A DNA stretch of 64,000 nt from Ditylenchus dipsaci (taxonomy: Eukaryota > Nematoda > Chromadorea > Rhabditida > Anguinidae): positions 186,001-250,000 of the forward strand of contig SADC01001192.1 in NCBI GenBank assembly GCA_004194705.1, read 5' to 3'. Below, in pieces: positions 1 to 12,800 of the stretch. Both the position numbers and the translations under genes were made by a program. Under the pieces are notes generated by a model. That model made no database searches. It was not told where the DNA came from and was given only the letters and a program-made list of their open reading frames with translations. How positions within the stretch are numbered: position 1 is the stretch's first letter; each line of letters opens with the position of its first letter.

Positions 1-216
1 TGACAAATGTCACAAAACCGCCAAACGTCTTAACAAAACGCCAAACTTTTAAAATTTGAATTTCATTATTGTTTTTTGTGCGGTCGTGTGTTCTTTTACT
101 GTGTGTGTGTTCTCATAATATTTTCCCCGATATCCCCGATAGATTCTTACAACTTTGTAAGGCTTTTTGTCATTCTTTACCTTGTGTTGTTCATTTGTTC
201 ATCTTGCTTTCTTAAG

Positions 217-849
217 ATGGAGGACTTCAAGTGGACTAACGCCGACGTGACCGGAAATCTCTTGCAACTCAAAAATAAGAAAGCTACGATAGAAGATGTG
301 GCCAGCTTCTTAAAGCAGCAATACAACAAAACATGCGCTGCAAAGACCATCTACCGCCACATGTCTAAAGAAATCACCATTGATCCATACCTCAGCGATG
401 GAATTGTCGTGTAAGATTTAACATTCCCCCTAACGTATTTCTGTTTACGTTTATTCTAGGCCGCTGCAAACAAAATATGCAAATGAAATGCTAGCTATCA
501 AAGAAGGGTCTAATTATCGTGTCTACAAGAAGCACAAGGATATCTTTGAATGTATTGACTGCTTCCAGTACTTTTTTCGATTTTCAGCTTGTTAACTTAC
601 ATATTTTTACATATTTTCAGTGCCAAAATTCGTTCGGCTCCGCTTCCTACGATCAAACAAGTGCAGGGCCGTTACATGCTCAACAAAGGAGTTCACGCCG
701 AAGAATGTCGCCTCCATCCAATCAACAAGCTCATCGCAAGGGACATCGACCGTGTGATGCCAGAAGAAGCCGAAGCAAATGCACTGATGAGGCCACAGGA
801 GGCGCATGAAAGAGGACAACAGCACGCCCTTAAGGCACGTTCACAATAG
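217..849 (+). CDS. Unidentified spliced ORF inside the terminal-inverted-repeat element
   Basis: Not recognised. The ATG at 217 opens a product beginning MEDFKWTNADVTGNLLQLKN. Likely exons are 217-410, 460-551 and 621-849, with introns bounded by GTAAG..TTCTAG and GT..TTTTCAG. The first ~65 residues contain a stretch (KKATIEDVASFLKQQYNKT) that could form a small helical, possibly DNA-binding, unit; this is a guess from composition. The longest open frame in the third segment (IRSAPLPTIKQVQGRYMLNK..., stop at about 849) is one base out of phase with the best splice join, so a frameshift or another splice site is needed. It lies between the element's inverted repeats and may be captured host sequence or a remnant of an element-encoded protein. 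Confidence 0.35.
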
Positions 850-1038
850 CGCTCAGAACCACAGCCACACCAGCACCCACACCCACACCCACACTCTTTA
901 TGTGAACAATCAAATCTCACACCCGCACCCACACTCGCACTCATAACTTTTGACTATTAAAATTTACTATCGCCGAAGGAAGATGGCAGCAACTAATGTC
1001 TTGGATATTCATTATTTTGTTCACAATAAACCTTTTAG

Positions 1039-2260
1039 GTAAAAACATTGGAGCGGAGATCGTCTCGGTGTGCAGGCAGGCCAACCCAATAATTGATGTT
1101 TACAGAGCCAAGTTTTCTGAGATTACGTAACTTTTTTACTCATTCTTTTAATTCCTAACCCTCTACCATGAATTTCTAGGCCTCGCTCCGTTAACAATGC
1201 CATGCAAAATCTGGTGCGAATGGATGACAGGGTCGTAAGTTGTTGCTCATCTGTGTGCTTGTAGGCAAATCTGTAAAATGTCCGCTTAGGTAAACGCCGT
1301 GGACTGCAGGACAGAGCTGGACCTAAGGATAGGGGCAGCATTCACTCGTCTTCAAACCCTGCACGTAATATTTTCAAGCGGCAATAACGGTTTTTGAACA
1401 TTCCGAAATGTTTAGCTCCAAAGCATTTCGCAAATATTCTGGATGGAGTAATCAGCTATGGAAGTTGTGAGTTACTTTTATTGTAGCATGTTACAAGTAG
1501 ATTGCGAATCCAGCAGAATCTCGTTAAGCGGTAGCCCAGGCTGAAAAACATCTGCTTATCAAAAGCCGACGGAATTTGGTTTGACTGTGTGAGTCTGAAA
1601 TGGAGGTGGGACACGAGTGGTTTAAAACATGGTTCACTTTTTATTAAACCAGACCAAGAACAGTAATAGCAGGAAAGGGGTTTCTGAACCTATGCTAGAT
1701 ACCTTTGCGAGAGTTTCTTTCTGTTAGGCTGCCTTACCTGCAGTCCCATCTCGATCTCTCACCTCATATATTTGTGGGAGCCACTGTCTCTGGCCTCCAG
1801 CTCCTACCTAGCCTAATTTTACAAATCTTATATCTTTAGGTCAGTTTCCAACACTGGGATTTGTGGTCGAACGCTACAAGGTTTGATTTTGTCGGGTTGT
1901 CTAGATTAGTAACTCTATGTTGCAGGCCATCAAAAGCTTTGTCTCTGAGCAGGTTCTTTTTGAAGAGAAACTTCAGCTCTCTTACCTCTTTCTATTACAG
2001 TTCTGGAAGTTAGTGGGCAAAGATCTCAACAACAAATTTGACTTTACTTGGGAACGGGTCAGACTCTTTGACATGGACGCCACCAGGGTGAATACTGCTA
2101 TGCTGAGATCAAGTTTGACATTCTGAATTCAGGCTATCCATGAACTCTGCAAAGAAGCAAAGCAAGCCAAAGTCGTACTCGTAGACAAGCACCCCAAGTC
2201 CAAGTGGAGACCTCAGCGTTGGACACTATTGAAACTATTACCAGTGCAGCCACTTCGACG
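1039..2260 (+). pseudogene. TOP3A: DNA topoisomerase III alpha fragment, spliced and truncated
   Basis: Eight exon-like blocks (1039-1126, 1180-1234, 1290-1364, 1416-1466, 1840-1880, 1926-1952, 2001-2087, 2133-~2258) read as topoisomerase III, a type IA enzyme that resolves DNA junctions with RecQ helicases. Diagnostic stretches are NIGAEIVSVCRQANP, ELDLRIGAAFTRLQTLH, GVISYGSCQFPTLGFVVERY and HPKSKWRPQ. The copy starts just after the TOPRIM acidic motif and ends about where the domain carrying the catalytic tyrosine should begin, so it cannot be an active enzyme. Two one-base losses are visible: at the 1364/1416 junction and near 2213 (CCTCAG/CGTTGG, where homologues need one more base). Introns are retained, so it was copied as genomic DNA and not from mRNA. 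It lies inside the inverted-repeat element. Confidence 0.85.
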
Positions 2261-2404
2261 TTGTAAGCCGAATCATCAAGTAATGAAAAATTGAGACTTC
2301 AGAAATGCTTGTTATCCAACCCTTGTTTACGAGTTGTTATTATTTTGAGGCTGAATAAATGTTTTTAGCCAAGCCTTCACCGTCTTATCTGAATTTCCTT
2401 TAAC

Positions 2405-2518
2405 ATGGGAAAGGCTGTGCGCACTAAACTGTGCGTTTTGTGCGGAATTCATCATGGCCATCATGCCCAGCGTGAAATTCCGCACAAACGCATGGTTAGT
2501 ACGCACGGCCTTTCCCGT
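2405..2518. repeat. Imperfect hairpin within the 1-3106 element
   Basis: ATGGGAAAGGCTGTGCGCAC at 2405 pairs with GTACGCACGGCCTTTCCCGT ending at 2518. The inner arms (TGTGCGGAATT and AAATTCCGCACA) also pair, leaving a ~20-base loop around 2455. It lies between the topoisomerase fragment and the right terminal repeat. No function can be read from it. Confidence 0.7.
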
Positions 2519-3403
2519 GTTAATGGTGCCGACATTTGTTATTTTTTGTGTTCATCGGCTGTCCGCCGTTCAGTCGGAGCCCACCATTTACTCGGCTGAC
2601 GGAGTAATCACCGCGATTGTTCAGTGTCACTAAGATATCTAGAGAAATTACAGTGTATCTAAGTGAGAGTTTAATTATCAGTAGTTCCGAGGCGCACGAC
2701 GTTAAAGTGAAAAAATAAAGTTAGCTAATTAGTCAAACACTGAAAATGACAGTGAGAATAGCAGAATACAGGTAATAAGTAAGGATTCTGATGTCGAAAT
2801 TAAATTCCCTCAAACACGTTTACCCTAAGTGTTAAAAATGAAAAAGTCGTTGTTACCAGCCCAATTCGAGCCCTATTACTGATAAGGAATGAATTAAATG
2901 GGGATGTATTTAATTAGGGCCGATGAGAATTGCCGGTATAAAAAAACCCACAAACCTTCACAATACCCAAAAATGAGACTTTGAGAAAAAACGAGAGAGC
3001 AAAAATAGCAAAAAACACACCGACCGCACAAAAAACAAAAATGAAATTCAATTTCAAAAGCTTGGCGTTTTGTTAAGACGTTTGGCGGTTTTTGTGACAT
3101 TTGTCACGCCAACCGCCAAACGCCCCTATGCCGAGCTTGATAGCTCATTAGAAAGCGAAAAATCAGGGCTATATATTAATTGTAACAAAAATTTAAAAAT
3201 GCCAATATATAATTTGAGGGCAGAATCCAGTGATTTGAGGGTTAAATTCAGACCTTTGAAGACGTTTTGAAAAATTCCGCGGTGTTATATGATCTATAAT
3301 CGTCTTGTCAACCAAAATCACAAAAAAATAGGGCTTAAAAAGTCCAAATAAAACTATATTATGATCTTATTAGCAAACTACATGATGGGTACCACAATTT
3401 CAG

Positions 3404-6400
3404 GTGCTCAATGTGTACCACCTCGAAATGGCCATGCAAATGGTGTTCTGCGGACCACAAATGCCTCAATACTAGAGAAGAAGGCAAGGAAACATGTTCC
3501 TCATCTGTAAGCTATTCCATTGAGCTTTCAAATTATAATATTGAGTATTTTTATAGAATGAATCGAGCAAATGTGCCAAAATAGACAGTCAATCCACACC
3601 CGAAATACTTATTGCTGACTCTACAAATGCATCCGTTTCATTTGGAGTGTTGAATATGGAAGAAAGTCGGATAAAAATGAGTGACAATGCTGGCTTATAC
3701 TGCACTATTCTGCCATCCACTTCCTCATATTTTGGAGCAATGGACGACAGCATTGGCAATTCACGGGCTCAGCGTGGCATTAAGGTGCAAGTGGCTGCAG
3801 TGCTACAAGACGACAGGGTCCACTGCTCATCTGCCTTCTTCAACTATTCTGCAGCACAACCATATCAGAATTACACGCTGGAGTTGGCTATGGGTAGGGA
3901 GATGATTGACAAAACATCAGGTGGGTTGTTTTGTAGAACTAAGCCCAAAATTATCTTTTTATTTTAAAGGGCATGCCGGCCCTATCCCTCAATAGGAAGG
4001 GTTTTGCCTTACAACCACCCTCCCCCCCCCCTCCCTGTTGTTGTTTTTTGTGAGTTTTTAGGCTAAGGCTCAGGCAAAAGTAGGCCAGCGTATGTTAGGA
4101 CGAACTTAAACATTATTCTAAAATACGTTTGAGTCCGTCCTAAAATACGCTGGCCAACTCTTGCCTAAGCCTAAAGCCTGAAAAATCCCAAAAAACAACA
4201 GGGGCACCAAGGCGAAAAAACCCCTATTGAGGGATAGGGCCGGGCATGCCAAACTTGGTTAATAATTTATATTTAGTAACAGTGTATAAATGTTCTGAAT
4301 GGCTTCTGACTGCTCCCAGTGCCTGTCTCTCGATCCTAAATGGCGATGCTCATGGTGTGAGGGAAGGTGTCAGTACCATAGTCATTCCAAATGCCTTGCC
4401 AAATCTTCATCCAACAATGCAGATGTGTTGTGCCCAACCTTTCATTGAATCTGTTAGTTTCGATTCTACTTTAAAATCTCATAGTCATTTAAGGCAACTG
4501 AAGTTGCTTGACAGTGCTCTTTTGTCTATTTCCAATTACCGTATTTCCTGTAATAAGGCGGCATGCCGCCTTTTTTTCAAACCCCTGAAAATCCGAAAAA
4601 TTCGAATTCAATCTCGAGATTTTCGGGTGCTCAACCAAAATCTAAAAATTAGAATCAGTAGAGCTCGTGGGAGTTAGAAAACGCATCAAACAGATAACCA
4701 AAATATTTACTCTGCTTCGAGATATAGACCCTCGAAGTTGAGGGTGCCGCCTTATTAGAGGGTGCCGCCTTATTACAGGAATACGGTATCTTGACCCTAC
4801 TTGGATATACCCTCCCCCCAAATCAACTTTTTTAAAAGTGTTTCAAAACACCTTATATCGACCTAAAATGGCCTCAGAAGTTCAAAAAAGACATTAATTT
4901 TAACTTCTGGTCAATAAAAATCGAGTTTTGGGCACTTTTAAATTTTGACTTTTTACCTGTTTTACCATGTTTTGGTCACTGGAGCTGGGCAAAAATAGTC
5001 TCTAAATGCATTTTTGTTCAAGAGTCTTGCTCGGAATTATGTCTAAGGTAAGTGAGTGCGCGCATCTCTAACTCTCAAGCTCCCTGCGCTCCCGAAGGAG
5101 GCGCAGGGGCTTGGTTGCTTGGGGTTGAGATGCGCACACCCACATACCTTAGACGCAAATCACTCGAAAGTGACTCTGGATGCATAAAAATGTATGCATA
5201 CCTGAGTTTATTTATGCGGTAGGCCCAGTCAACAAAACTATGTTCAACATCTTCTTTTTCACACTAAATTGGCCCATTTTTGGTCTATTTCCACCCAAAT
5301 ACAGCCCTAAGTCCCTTTAAAAATGGTCAAAAAAAGTAATTTTGGGTGGTCCCAAAACTCAGTTTTTTATTGACCAGAACTCAAAAATAATGCTTTTTTG
5401 AACTCCTGAGGCCATTTTAAGTCGATATAGGGTGTTTGGAAACACTTTGAAAAAAGTTGATTTGGGGGGGGGTATATCCAAGTAGCGCCGGTATCTTTTG
5501 TGTCATTTCAAAAATTTACAAATATTCGAAACCGGATTTCGGCAGACGAAAGAGTGCTATTTTAGTTGCATTTTAAAAAATACAGTAATTTGACATCGAA
5601 AAAAATTATTAAAATTCAAATTTGAAGATGCAGCCGCAGTCGGGCCAATAGAAGGAGGCACTCTAGTTGAAATCAAGGGAAAGACTTAGGTTCGCGCATT
5701 CAAGATGTTCAAGACAGAGTCTTAGTTGGCGGTTCCAAATGCAAAGTTGTTGACTATGAAGTCTCCAAGAAGTGAGTTATTACATACAGTCGAAATTCGT
5801 TATAACGCGTTTCTGGGGACCGGGCATGTTACCGGGTTCGACACCTTTTTGACATCCATTTTTTCAAGCTTCTACCAGTTCTGTTTTGACAATCTGGTCC
5901 CAAATATTGAAAGGATTCCGATTTGCCGATCATTTTTTGGAGATACAAAATTTTATTCTCTAAAAAAGCAAAAACTCATTTAAAAAACAAGATTTTTGTT
6001 AAATCGAGTTACGTTATATGGAGTTTTTCCTTTTTTTTAATTTTTTTTTTTAATTTTCGTGAAACGATCGGCAAAATCAGAATCCTCGCGATATTTAGAC
6101 CTGACTGAAAAAACAGAACTTGAAAAAAATTTCAAAAATCAGGTTGAAAAAAGTGTCGGACACAAGGCCGGAACGAACTTCTGACCTTAAATTTACATCG
6201 AGCGTCTTATAACGAGTTTTGACTGTATATAAGTGGATAAAATCCTTTAATTTATTCATTTTTGGAGCTTTTCATCAAAAGTTTTTGATAGATAATAGTT
6301 AGCCAAGATTCGAGGCTACATTTTGGGTATTAATTACTCTTGAATTAAATTATATCTTTAAAAAACTGACAAAATTAGCAATTGTAATCACGATTTCCTG

Positions 6401-6884
6401 TCAGGAATGATACTTATTTTTGTTTACAGAATCAGCTGCATAATAGAAAGAGGCAGTGGTCATGGACCTGCACGCATAACCATCGGAAGAACTGGTAAAA
6501 GAGTAGTAGAATCAGCCAACACTCAGCACTTTCACTTCCAAGACCCCTTGCCGAAATCCATCTATCCAGTGTTTGGACCGATAGCTGGAGGCACCCGATT
6601 GGCAATTCATGGAGACCACTTGAGTATTGGCAGCAATATTTCAGTGCATCTGGACAATTTGCCTTGCCAAGTGGTCAGGGACGAGGAAGCGGAGGAAAAC
6701 AGTGGACAGATCACTTGCATTACCTCACCCAGTACTAGCCCTATACCATCACTGCTATTCGAGTTCAGATTGATGAGGCTGTTAGACTTCTGCATGCTAA
6801 TTTACCTACAGACCAAACCCTACCATTGAAAGCATGGAGCCAAGGAGTAGTTTTGAGAGTGGAGGCAGAATGGTCAATATCAAG
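3404..6884 (+). CDS. Plexin ectodomain exons: PSI, IPT1, IPT2, start of IPT3
   Basis: 3404-3506 encodes a PSI cysteine knot (CSMCTTSKWPCKWCSADHKC). 3557-3919 is the divergent linker/IPT segment rich in potential N-glycosylation sites. About 4280-4450 is a second PSI (DCSQCLSLDPKWRCSWCEGR). 5637-5771 is IPT1 (GPIEGGTLVEIKG..VGGSKCKVV). 6430-6884 finishes IPT1 and holds IPT2 (VFGPIAGGTRLAIHGDHLS) and the start of IPT3 (SSFESGGRMVNIK). One-base defects break the frame near 4296, 4437, 5684 (GGAAAGACTTAGG), 6746 and 6814; each is repaired in homology terms by one added base, except 4437, where one base is surplus. The introns contain fold-back elements. Confidence 0.85.
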
Positions 6885-9800
6885 GTCCGTTTAATAACTA
6901 AATATTTGATAAATAATTTAAAAAGTGAGTATAGAATGATGCTGAGAAACTGAGGAAATTGTTAAATTGAAAAAAAGAGCCATAAACTTTTAGTCAACAA
7001 ATTAAATCGGATCAGCTGCCAAGCACCTCGAATGCCGACCTCCAATTGTCGGAAATATTTGAGTCCCTCTAAACGTAATTTCGCCTAACCTACGCCCAAG
7101 CACTAGCTACGAAAACAGGCTGTTAATAGTTAGTAATTTGTTTTGGTCAGTAGTTGCCCGTTAACCGACATTTTTTTTGGAAAAAACTCCGAAATCTTTC
7201 CGCACTTTTATTAGATGTTTTACGCATAAAATAATACTTATCTCCGGGACTCAGCATAATTTGTGATATACTTGGCAGATACAATTATAAGGGGAATGTG
7301 CAAAAATAGGCAAAATTTTGTTTCACTAAAATTTTAAAAAGGAAAACTATCAATAGAAATAATAAAAAGTGCCCAAACTTTGTAACTAGGCCTTAGTAAT
7401 TTGAAATTAAATTGAAGCAATTTGCAGGGCACCAATTTTGACTCCATCCTCTCAGCAAAACTCTACCTGCTATCCTCCACTGAAGAGCCAACCGAACTAG
7501 TCTCCCAACTAGGACTTTGCCAGATCCACAACTCCACTCAAATGCAATGCCAAACTCCAAAACTAACTCTTCCACCCACTCTTTCCTCTTCTACCTATTC
7601 TAGATGGCCTATAGGCTTTTACATGGATGCAGTCAGATCAGTGCGCAATCTAGGCAACACCATCCAATTGACCACTGTTCCAGATCCTCAATTTTCTGCA
7701 TTTAAAGGAGTGAAACTACAGTCCGCTGAGCAGCCCCTGGTCATCGAGGGCAACTATTTGGCACAAGCCGCTACTCCAGAAGACTATATAGTGACTGTAG
7801 GCACAGAGCCATGCAGTGTGTTTGTGCTGGAGGCTCACCAATTGCTGTGTCGTTTGCCAACTACCCAACCTCGATCCACAGATGATTTAGGGGTAGAACT
7901 GCAGGATGGGCATCCACTAGTAGTCGTCAAAATTGGATCTATTCGCATGGAGATCGGTCCACTAGAATATGACTCAAACAGCAGTAGTATGGGCGGATTG
8001 GTTAGAATGAACTTGCTGAAGTTGGTATTGCTTCTTCTATGTGCTTTGGCTCTACTTTTACTGGCTGCTTTATTGATACTGTGGTTGTGGAGAAGGAGGA
8101 ACAATGAACATGAAAGGGTCTACAAAAGAATACAAATGCAGATGGAACAGATGGAGTCAAATGTCAGAAATGAGTGCAAGCAAGTAAGATTGCAACATTT
8201 AATGTGACTGGTAAAACAAATAATTTACAGGCATTTGCTGAACTCCAAACAGATATGTTGTCTGATTTAACAGCAGCGATTGATGACGGTGTAGGCATTC
8301 CATACCAGAACAAAGCCGAATTTGTTTCCAGACTTTTGTTTCGAGATTCGACAGATACTTCCTTGTTAAATGGATATGGAACAAGCGGGATAAGTGCATA
8401 TTCTAGGTAATTTTAAAGTTGTGAGAAAAACGTCGAAAAGGTGAAAAAATGACCGAAAAGTCGACGAAGGACTTCAATTTACCATAGACATGTGTAAAAA
8501 ACTAATACTCGTTTAGACCGAAAATTTGAAATTTGACGGCTTAAATTAGTTATGTGGCGCTTAAAATTAGTTTTTTAACGTAACCCAAAAAGTTCATCAA
8601 AAAGTGCGTCTATGGTCAGAAATTTTTCACCTCGATTTTTGAAGGCTCTTGCCATATGTCTTTGGTTGCTCTAATCCGAAAAGTTGCAAGGACTCGGATT
8701 TCGCCGATCTTTTTTTGTGAATGACAACAGTTTTGCAGAAAAGACCCACGCCTCACAATTTAACGTAACCTTTTTGAAAAAAAAATCGGCAAACTGTTTT
8801 CATTCACAAACATGACCGTCAAAATTTAAATCATTGCGATTTTCTCGACTAGGCTGACGAATCAGAACTAAAAAATCGAGTTAAAAAATGTCGGATCCTA
8901 GGTGGGAACGAACTTGAGAGGTTACGTCAGAAAGAGGGCGTGGTGCGCAAACAGATAAATTTATTAGTTCATATAAATTTACCTGTAATGCGCACCACAA
9001 TAGAAAGTCGACTGTACAGCCAAAAAAATGAAGCAGTTTAATTTCAGTCAACTGCCCGTGGCTCTAGCCCAGTTTGATTCACTTCTTTGGAACCGTCAAT
9101 TTGTTTTCCTCTTTGTGCATATGGTAGAAACGGATCCTTCAGTTACCGCAAGTGAACGCTCTACCCTCAGTTCTCTTCTACTGGCCTCGCTGTCAAGGAA
9201 TATGGTGTATTGCACAGATATTATTCTCTCCCTCCTCTCAGCACATATTGAGAGAACATGCCAAGCAGATAACGGCACAGGCAAAACTGCCCATTTGCTA
9301 TTTAGAAAATCGGAGAGTCTAGTAGAAAAGCTGTTTCAACAGTGGCTGACCATTTGTATGTATCCCTACCTAAATGATGTGTCAGGACCAGGCAAAAACT
9401 TCTTTCTCCTGTACAAGGCACTCAAGTATCAGACAGAAAAAGGTCCAATCGACTGTGTGACTGGCAATGCCAGATACTCTCTGTCAGAACAGAAGCTGTT
9501 GAGGGAATCTGTGGAGGCTAATCCGGTGGTGAGTATTCTATTGTTTTGTTGTTTCGTTGAAGAAGCAAGTGTTAAAAAAACGAAAGGCCCCTCAGTGACT
9601 GAGTCTCAACGATGTGGATGAAGGGAAATTGGAAATAAATATATTTTTAGGCATATTTTTAAGGTTGTCGAGTCGAGGCCTCGATTTCAGGTTTTGGACT
9701 CGTAAACTCGAAAATTTTTGAGTTTCGGTTCGAGTCGAGGCCCCGAAAATTTCCGAGACCATTCGAGTCTTCGAGTCGAGGCCTCGACAACCCTACATAT

Positions 9801-12800
9801 TTCGAAAGTTTTAGTTAGGGCAAATCACAAATGTTATACGGCAATCAGCTTATTTTCATTCGCATAGCAAATGATCGAGCTGGAAAATACGTTTGGAGAT
9901 ATATATTCTAAGTAACTTTATAGACACTACTGATTATCCCAATCGACGGCTTTGATCAAGCGCCAGTTGTGTGCAAAGCGCTTAGTTGTGACTCGATCTC
10001 CCAGGTTAAGTCTAAGCTACTGGATCTGCTCTACAAAAACTCACCATTCTCAACTCGAATTGCAAATGATCAATTTGATTTGGGTAATTAACATTTATCT
10101 CTATGACATGTGAATACTATTTTACATGCATACAATTTAGAATGGAGTTGTCCCAAAAGAGGTTCAATTCTGCTGTTAGATGATGACAGGCCTCAAGTTA
10201 AAGGATTGAAGAAGTTAAACACAGTTGCCTATTACAACCTGCCTAATAATTCGGTTAGTTCAGACAATTTCACAAATGGCTCAAATTTAAAATACCCCTT
10301 ACATTATGTGTTTACCCCCTCAAATTTTCAAAACTCATCGTTCTCGGTGTTACTTCACAAATTTTTTTATTTTTGCATTGGCATGTAGTTTTGAATCTCT
10401 AGTTTCTAACTAGAAATAAACTGGCTCAATGCAATTTAGAAAATTGGAAAAACAAACGGTTTTGAAAAAAGACGTAGTTTTATAAAAATGAATTTTATCA
10501 ACTTTTTTCTTAGTAGATTGAGCCAGTTGATAGCTTGTTAGAAACTAGAGATTCAAGGCTACATGCTTATGAAAAAAATTGAGGAGTAAACACCGAGAAC
10601 AATAAGTTTAAAAAATTTGAGGGGGTAAACACAAAATTTAACGGGGTAAACACATAATTTAAGGGGTGTTTTCACTAGGTTGGGCGAAATGCCGGTATTT
10701 TTATATTCAAAAGAAAAATACTTAAAAAAACAAAAAAAATTATTTGATTGTTTTCGACAATTTAAATTACAGACACTCGCGAAATTGTTCGCTCTATCAT
10801 AAAATGATAAGTAAAGGGCTATGTTGTGTCAAAAAATGCAAGATTTTTATAATAATACCGAAAAATACCAGTAAAAATACCGGTATTTTCTTTTGAACCG
10901 GTATTTTTCGGTATTATTATAAAAATCTTGCATTTTTTGACACAACATAGCCCTTTACTTACCATTTTATGATAGAGCGAACAATTTTGTGTGTGTCTGT
11001 AATTTAAATTGTCGAAAAGAATCAAATACTTTTTTTTTGTTTTTCGGTATTTTTCATCTGAACATAAAAATACCGGTATTTTGCTCAACCCTAGTTTTCA
11101 CCTACAGCCTTTCACAAATTACCGTATTTATTCTTACAGAGCCGTACCTCTGATTCAAAATAGTGTTCTTGGCGTTATGTTTTGACCTATTTTTAAGGGC
11201 AATACTTTGTTCTGTCACAGGTTTCCTCATTTTCGTCACATATTCAGTCAAAACCGCAGGGGCCTAAGCAATTTCCGAATTGGTCAAAAAAATTTCTCAT
11301 GACGGCCAAATATTTTTTTATGATGTTTTTACCATGTTTTCACCAAGTTGAAAAATCCATACAGAAGTTCAATGATTAGGCGAAATTTTTTGAATTGGTG
11401 GGGGACAATCTAGAACGCGTGGCCATGGTCTTTTAAGGGATGCGGCTCTCTTAAAATATATATGGTATTTGAGAAATTATGAGATCCTGAACAATTCGAT
11501 AATTTTCTCTTACACCACTTTTCTATTGCAGCTACTAGCAATGCAAGCCAGAAATGGTACCTGCCATACTGGCCATCACCAGTCTTTCACCTTCCGCAGC
11601 GGGTCGAGTGACACCACTTGTTCAGTCTGGTCGTCAGCCCAACTGATTGAGACGAGCAACTCTATATCACCAGTGTCCAACCACAACCACTCCAATTGTT
11701 CAGACCCATCCAGCAACACAACCTACTGGCACTTAACTCATCCCAACCACAACAATCATGATGTGGCAGGTGAAAACAGGGGCAAGAAGAAGACTAGGGA
11801 CAAGGGAAATTCCCTGCTGCAAAAAGAATTGTCCATGTCCTTCAATGGTGACAACAAAGCTAGTGCTCGTAATATCCCTGAAGTATTCCTAACCAGGCTA
11901 TTAATGTGGTTAGTATTCGCGTAGTTGACTAAATAACTCATGGCTAAATATCGAATTTCAGCAAAGGGACCATTCAAAAGTTTGTAGAAGGCTTTTTCGA
12001 TTCAGTGATGTTTGTAAATGACTCGAGCTGTTGCCCTCCCGCTATGACCGACAATGTGCCCATTGTGATGAAGTATGTATTGGACTTCTTAGATGAGGAG
12101 GCTCTCAGGAATAATGTAAGTGATACTTTAGTTTTAGTTAATTTAATTTTTTTTTAAATATATTAGTTTATTCGTAGTTTTCTTTGGAATATAACAGGAA
12201 AAACTGATCATCTAAAAAAATTCAGTAGGTAATCTGCTGACCGTTCGATTTCCAAATGTTCATTACCTAAACTTCAAAAACTTCCAACTGTACACAATTG
12301 ACCAATAACTTCAACAATACTCAATTTTAGCAGACAAATTAACAACAAAAAGGTCATTAGATTTATCTTAACCGAGTTTGCATGTCTCGAGTAGTGTGCA
12401 GAGTCAATGTGTCTCGTGAAATATTGGTAAACTAATAATAGTGAAAAAGCTTATATTGACCTGTTGAACAATCTGATATTGAATGCTTCATCGACTGACA
12501 AATTGTTTTTAGTGAAGCAAATTACCGTATTCCCTCTATTAACTCCCAATGGGAAGTTATTTTTCAACCCCTGAAAAATGGGGAAAATTTGAGCTCGATT
12601 TTGGGATTTTCGGGTGTTCAACCAAAATCTGAAAAATGGAATCAGGTAAACTCTTGTTAACTAAGAAAACGCTAAAAACAGATTTCCGAAATGTTTGCCC
12701 TAGGCTGAGATATAGGGGCTGTAGGGCGGAAGTTGTTAGAAATTGGGGAGTTTATACGGTTAATACGAATACACCTAGTTAATACGAAATACGGTAACGC

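Larger units (their letters stand above)
1..3106. mobile_element. 3.1-kb element with long terminal inverted repeats, carrying gene fragments
   Basis: The first ~95 bases (starting TGACAAATGTCAC, then CCGCCAAACGTCTTAACAAA) recur as an inverted copy at about 3010-3106, ending GTGACATTTGTCA. The arms match almost base for base apart from small gaps, and both include the GTGCGGTCG block. Between them lie a spliced unidentified ORF and a spliced topoisomerase III fragment. I see no transposase. The left target duplication is off the window, so the superfamily is not determined and the left arm may extend further. The element lies directly upstream of the first plexin exon visible here, probably in a plexin intron. 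The layout resembles gene-capturing (Pack-type) DNA transposons; that reading is inference. Confidence 0.75.

Noticed and set aside
693..944. Cys-Gly-rich minus-strand open frame at 0.7-0.9 kb
   Set aside because: It is the reverse translation of a simple CACCCACACCCACAC repeat on the plus strand.
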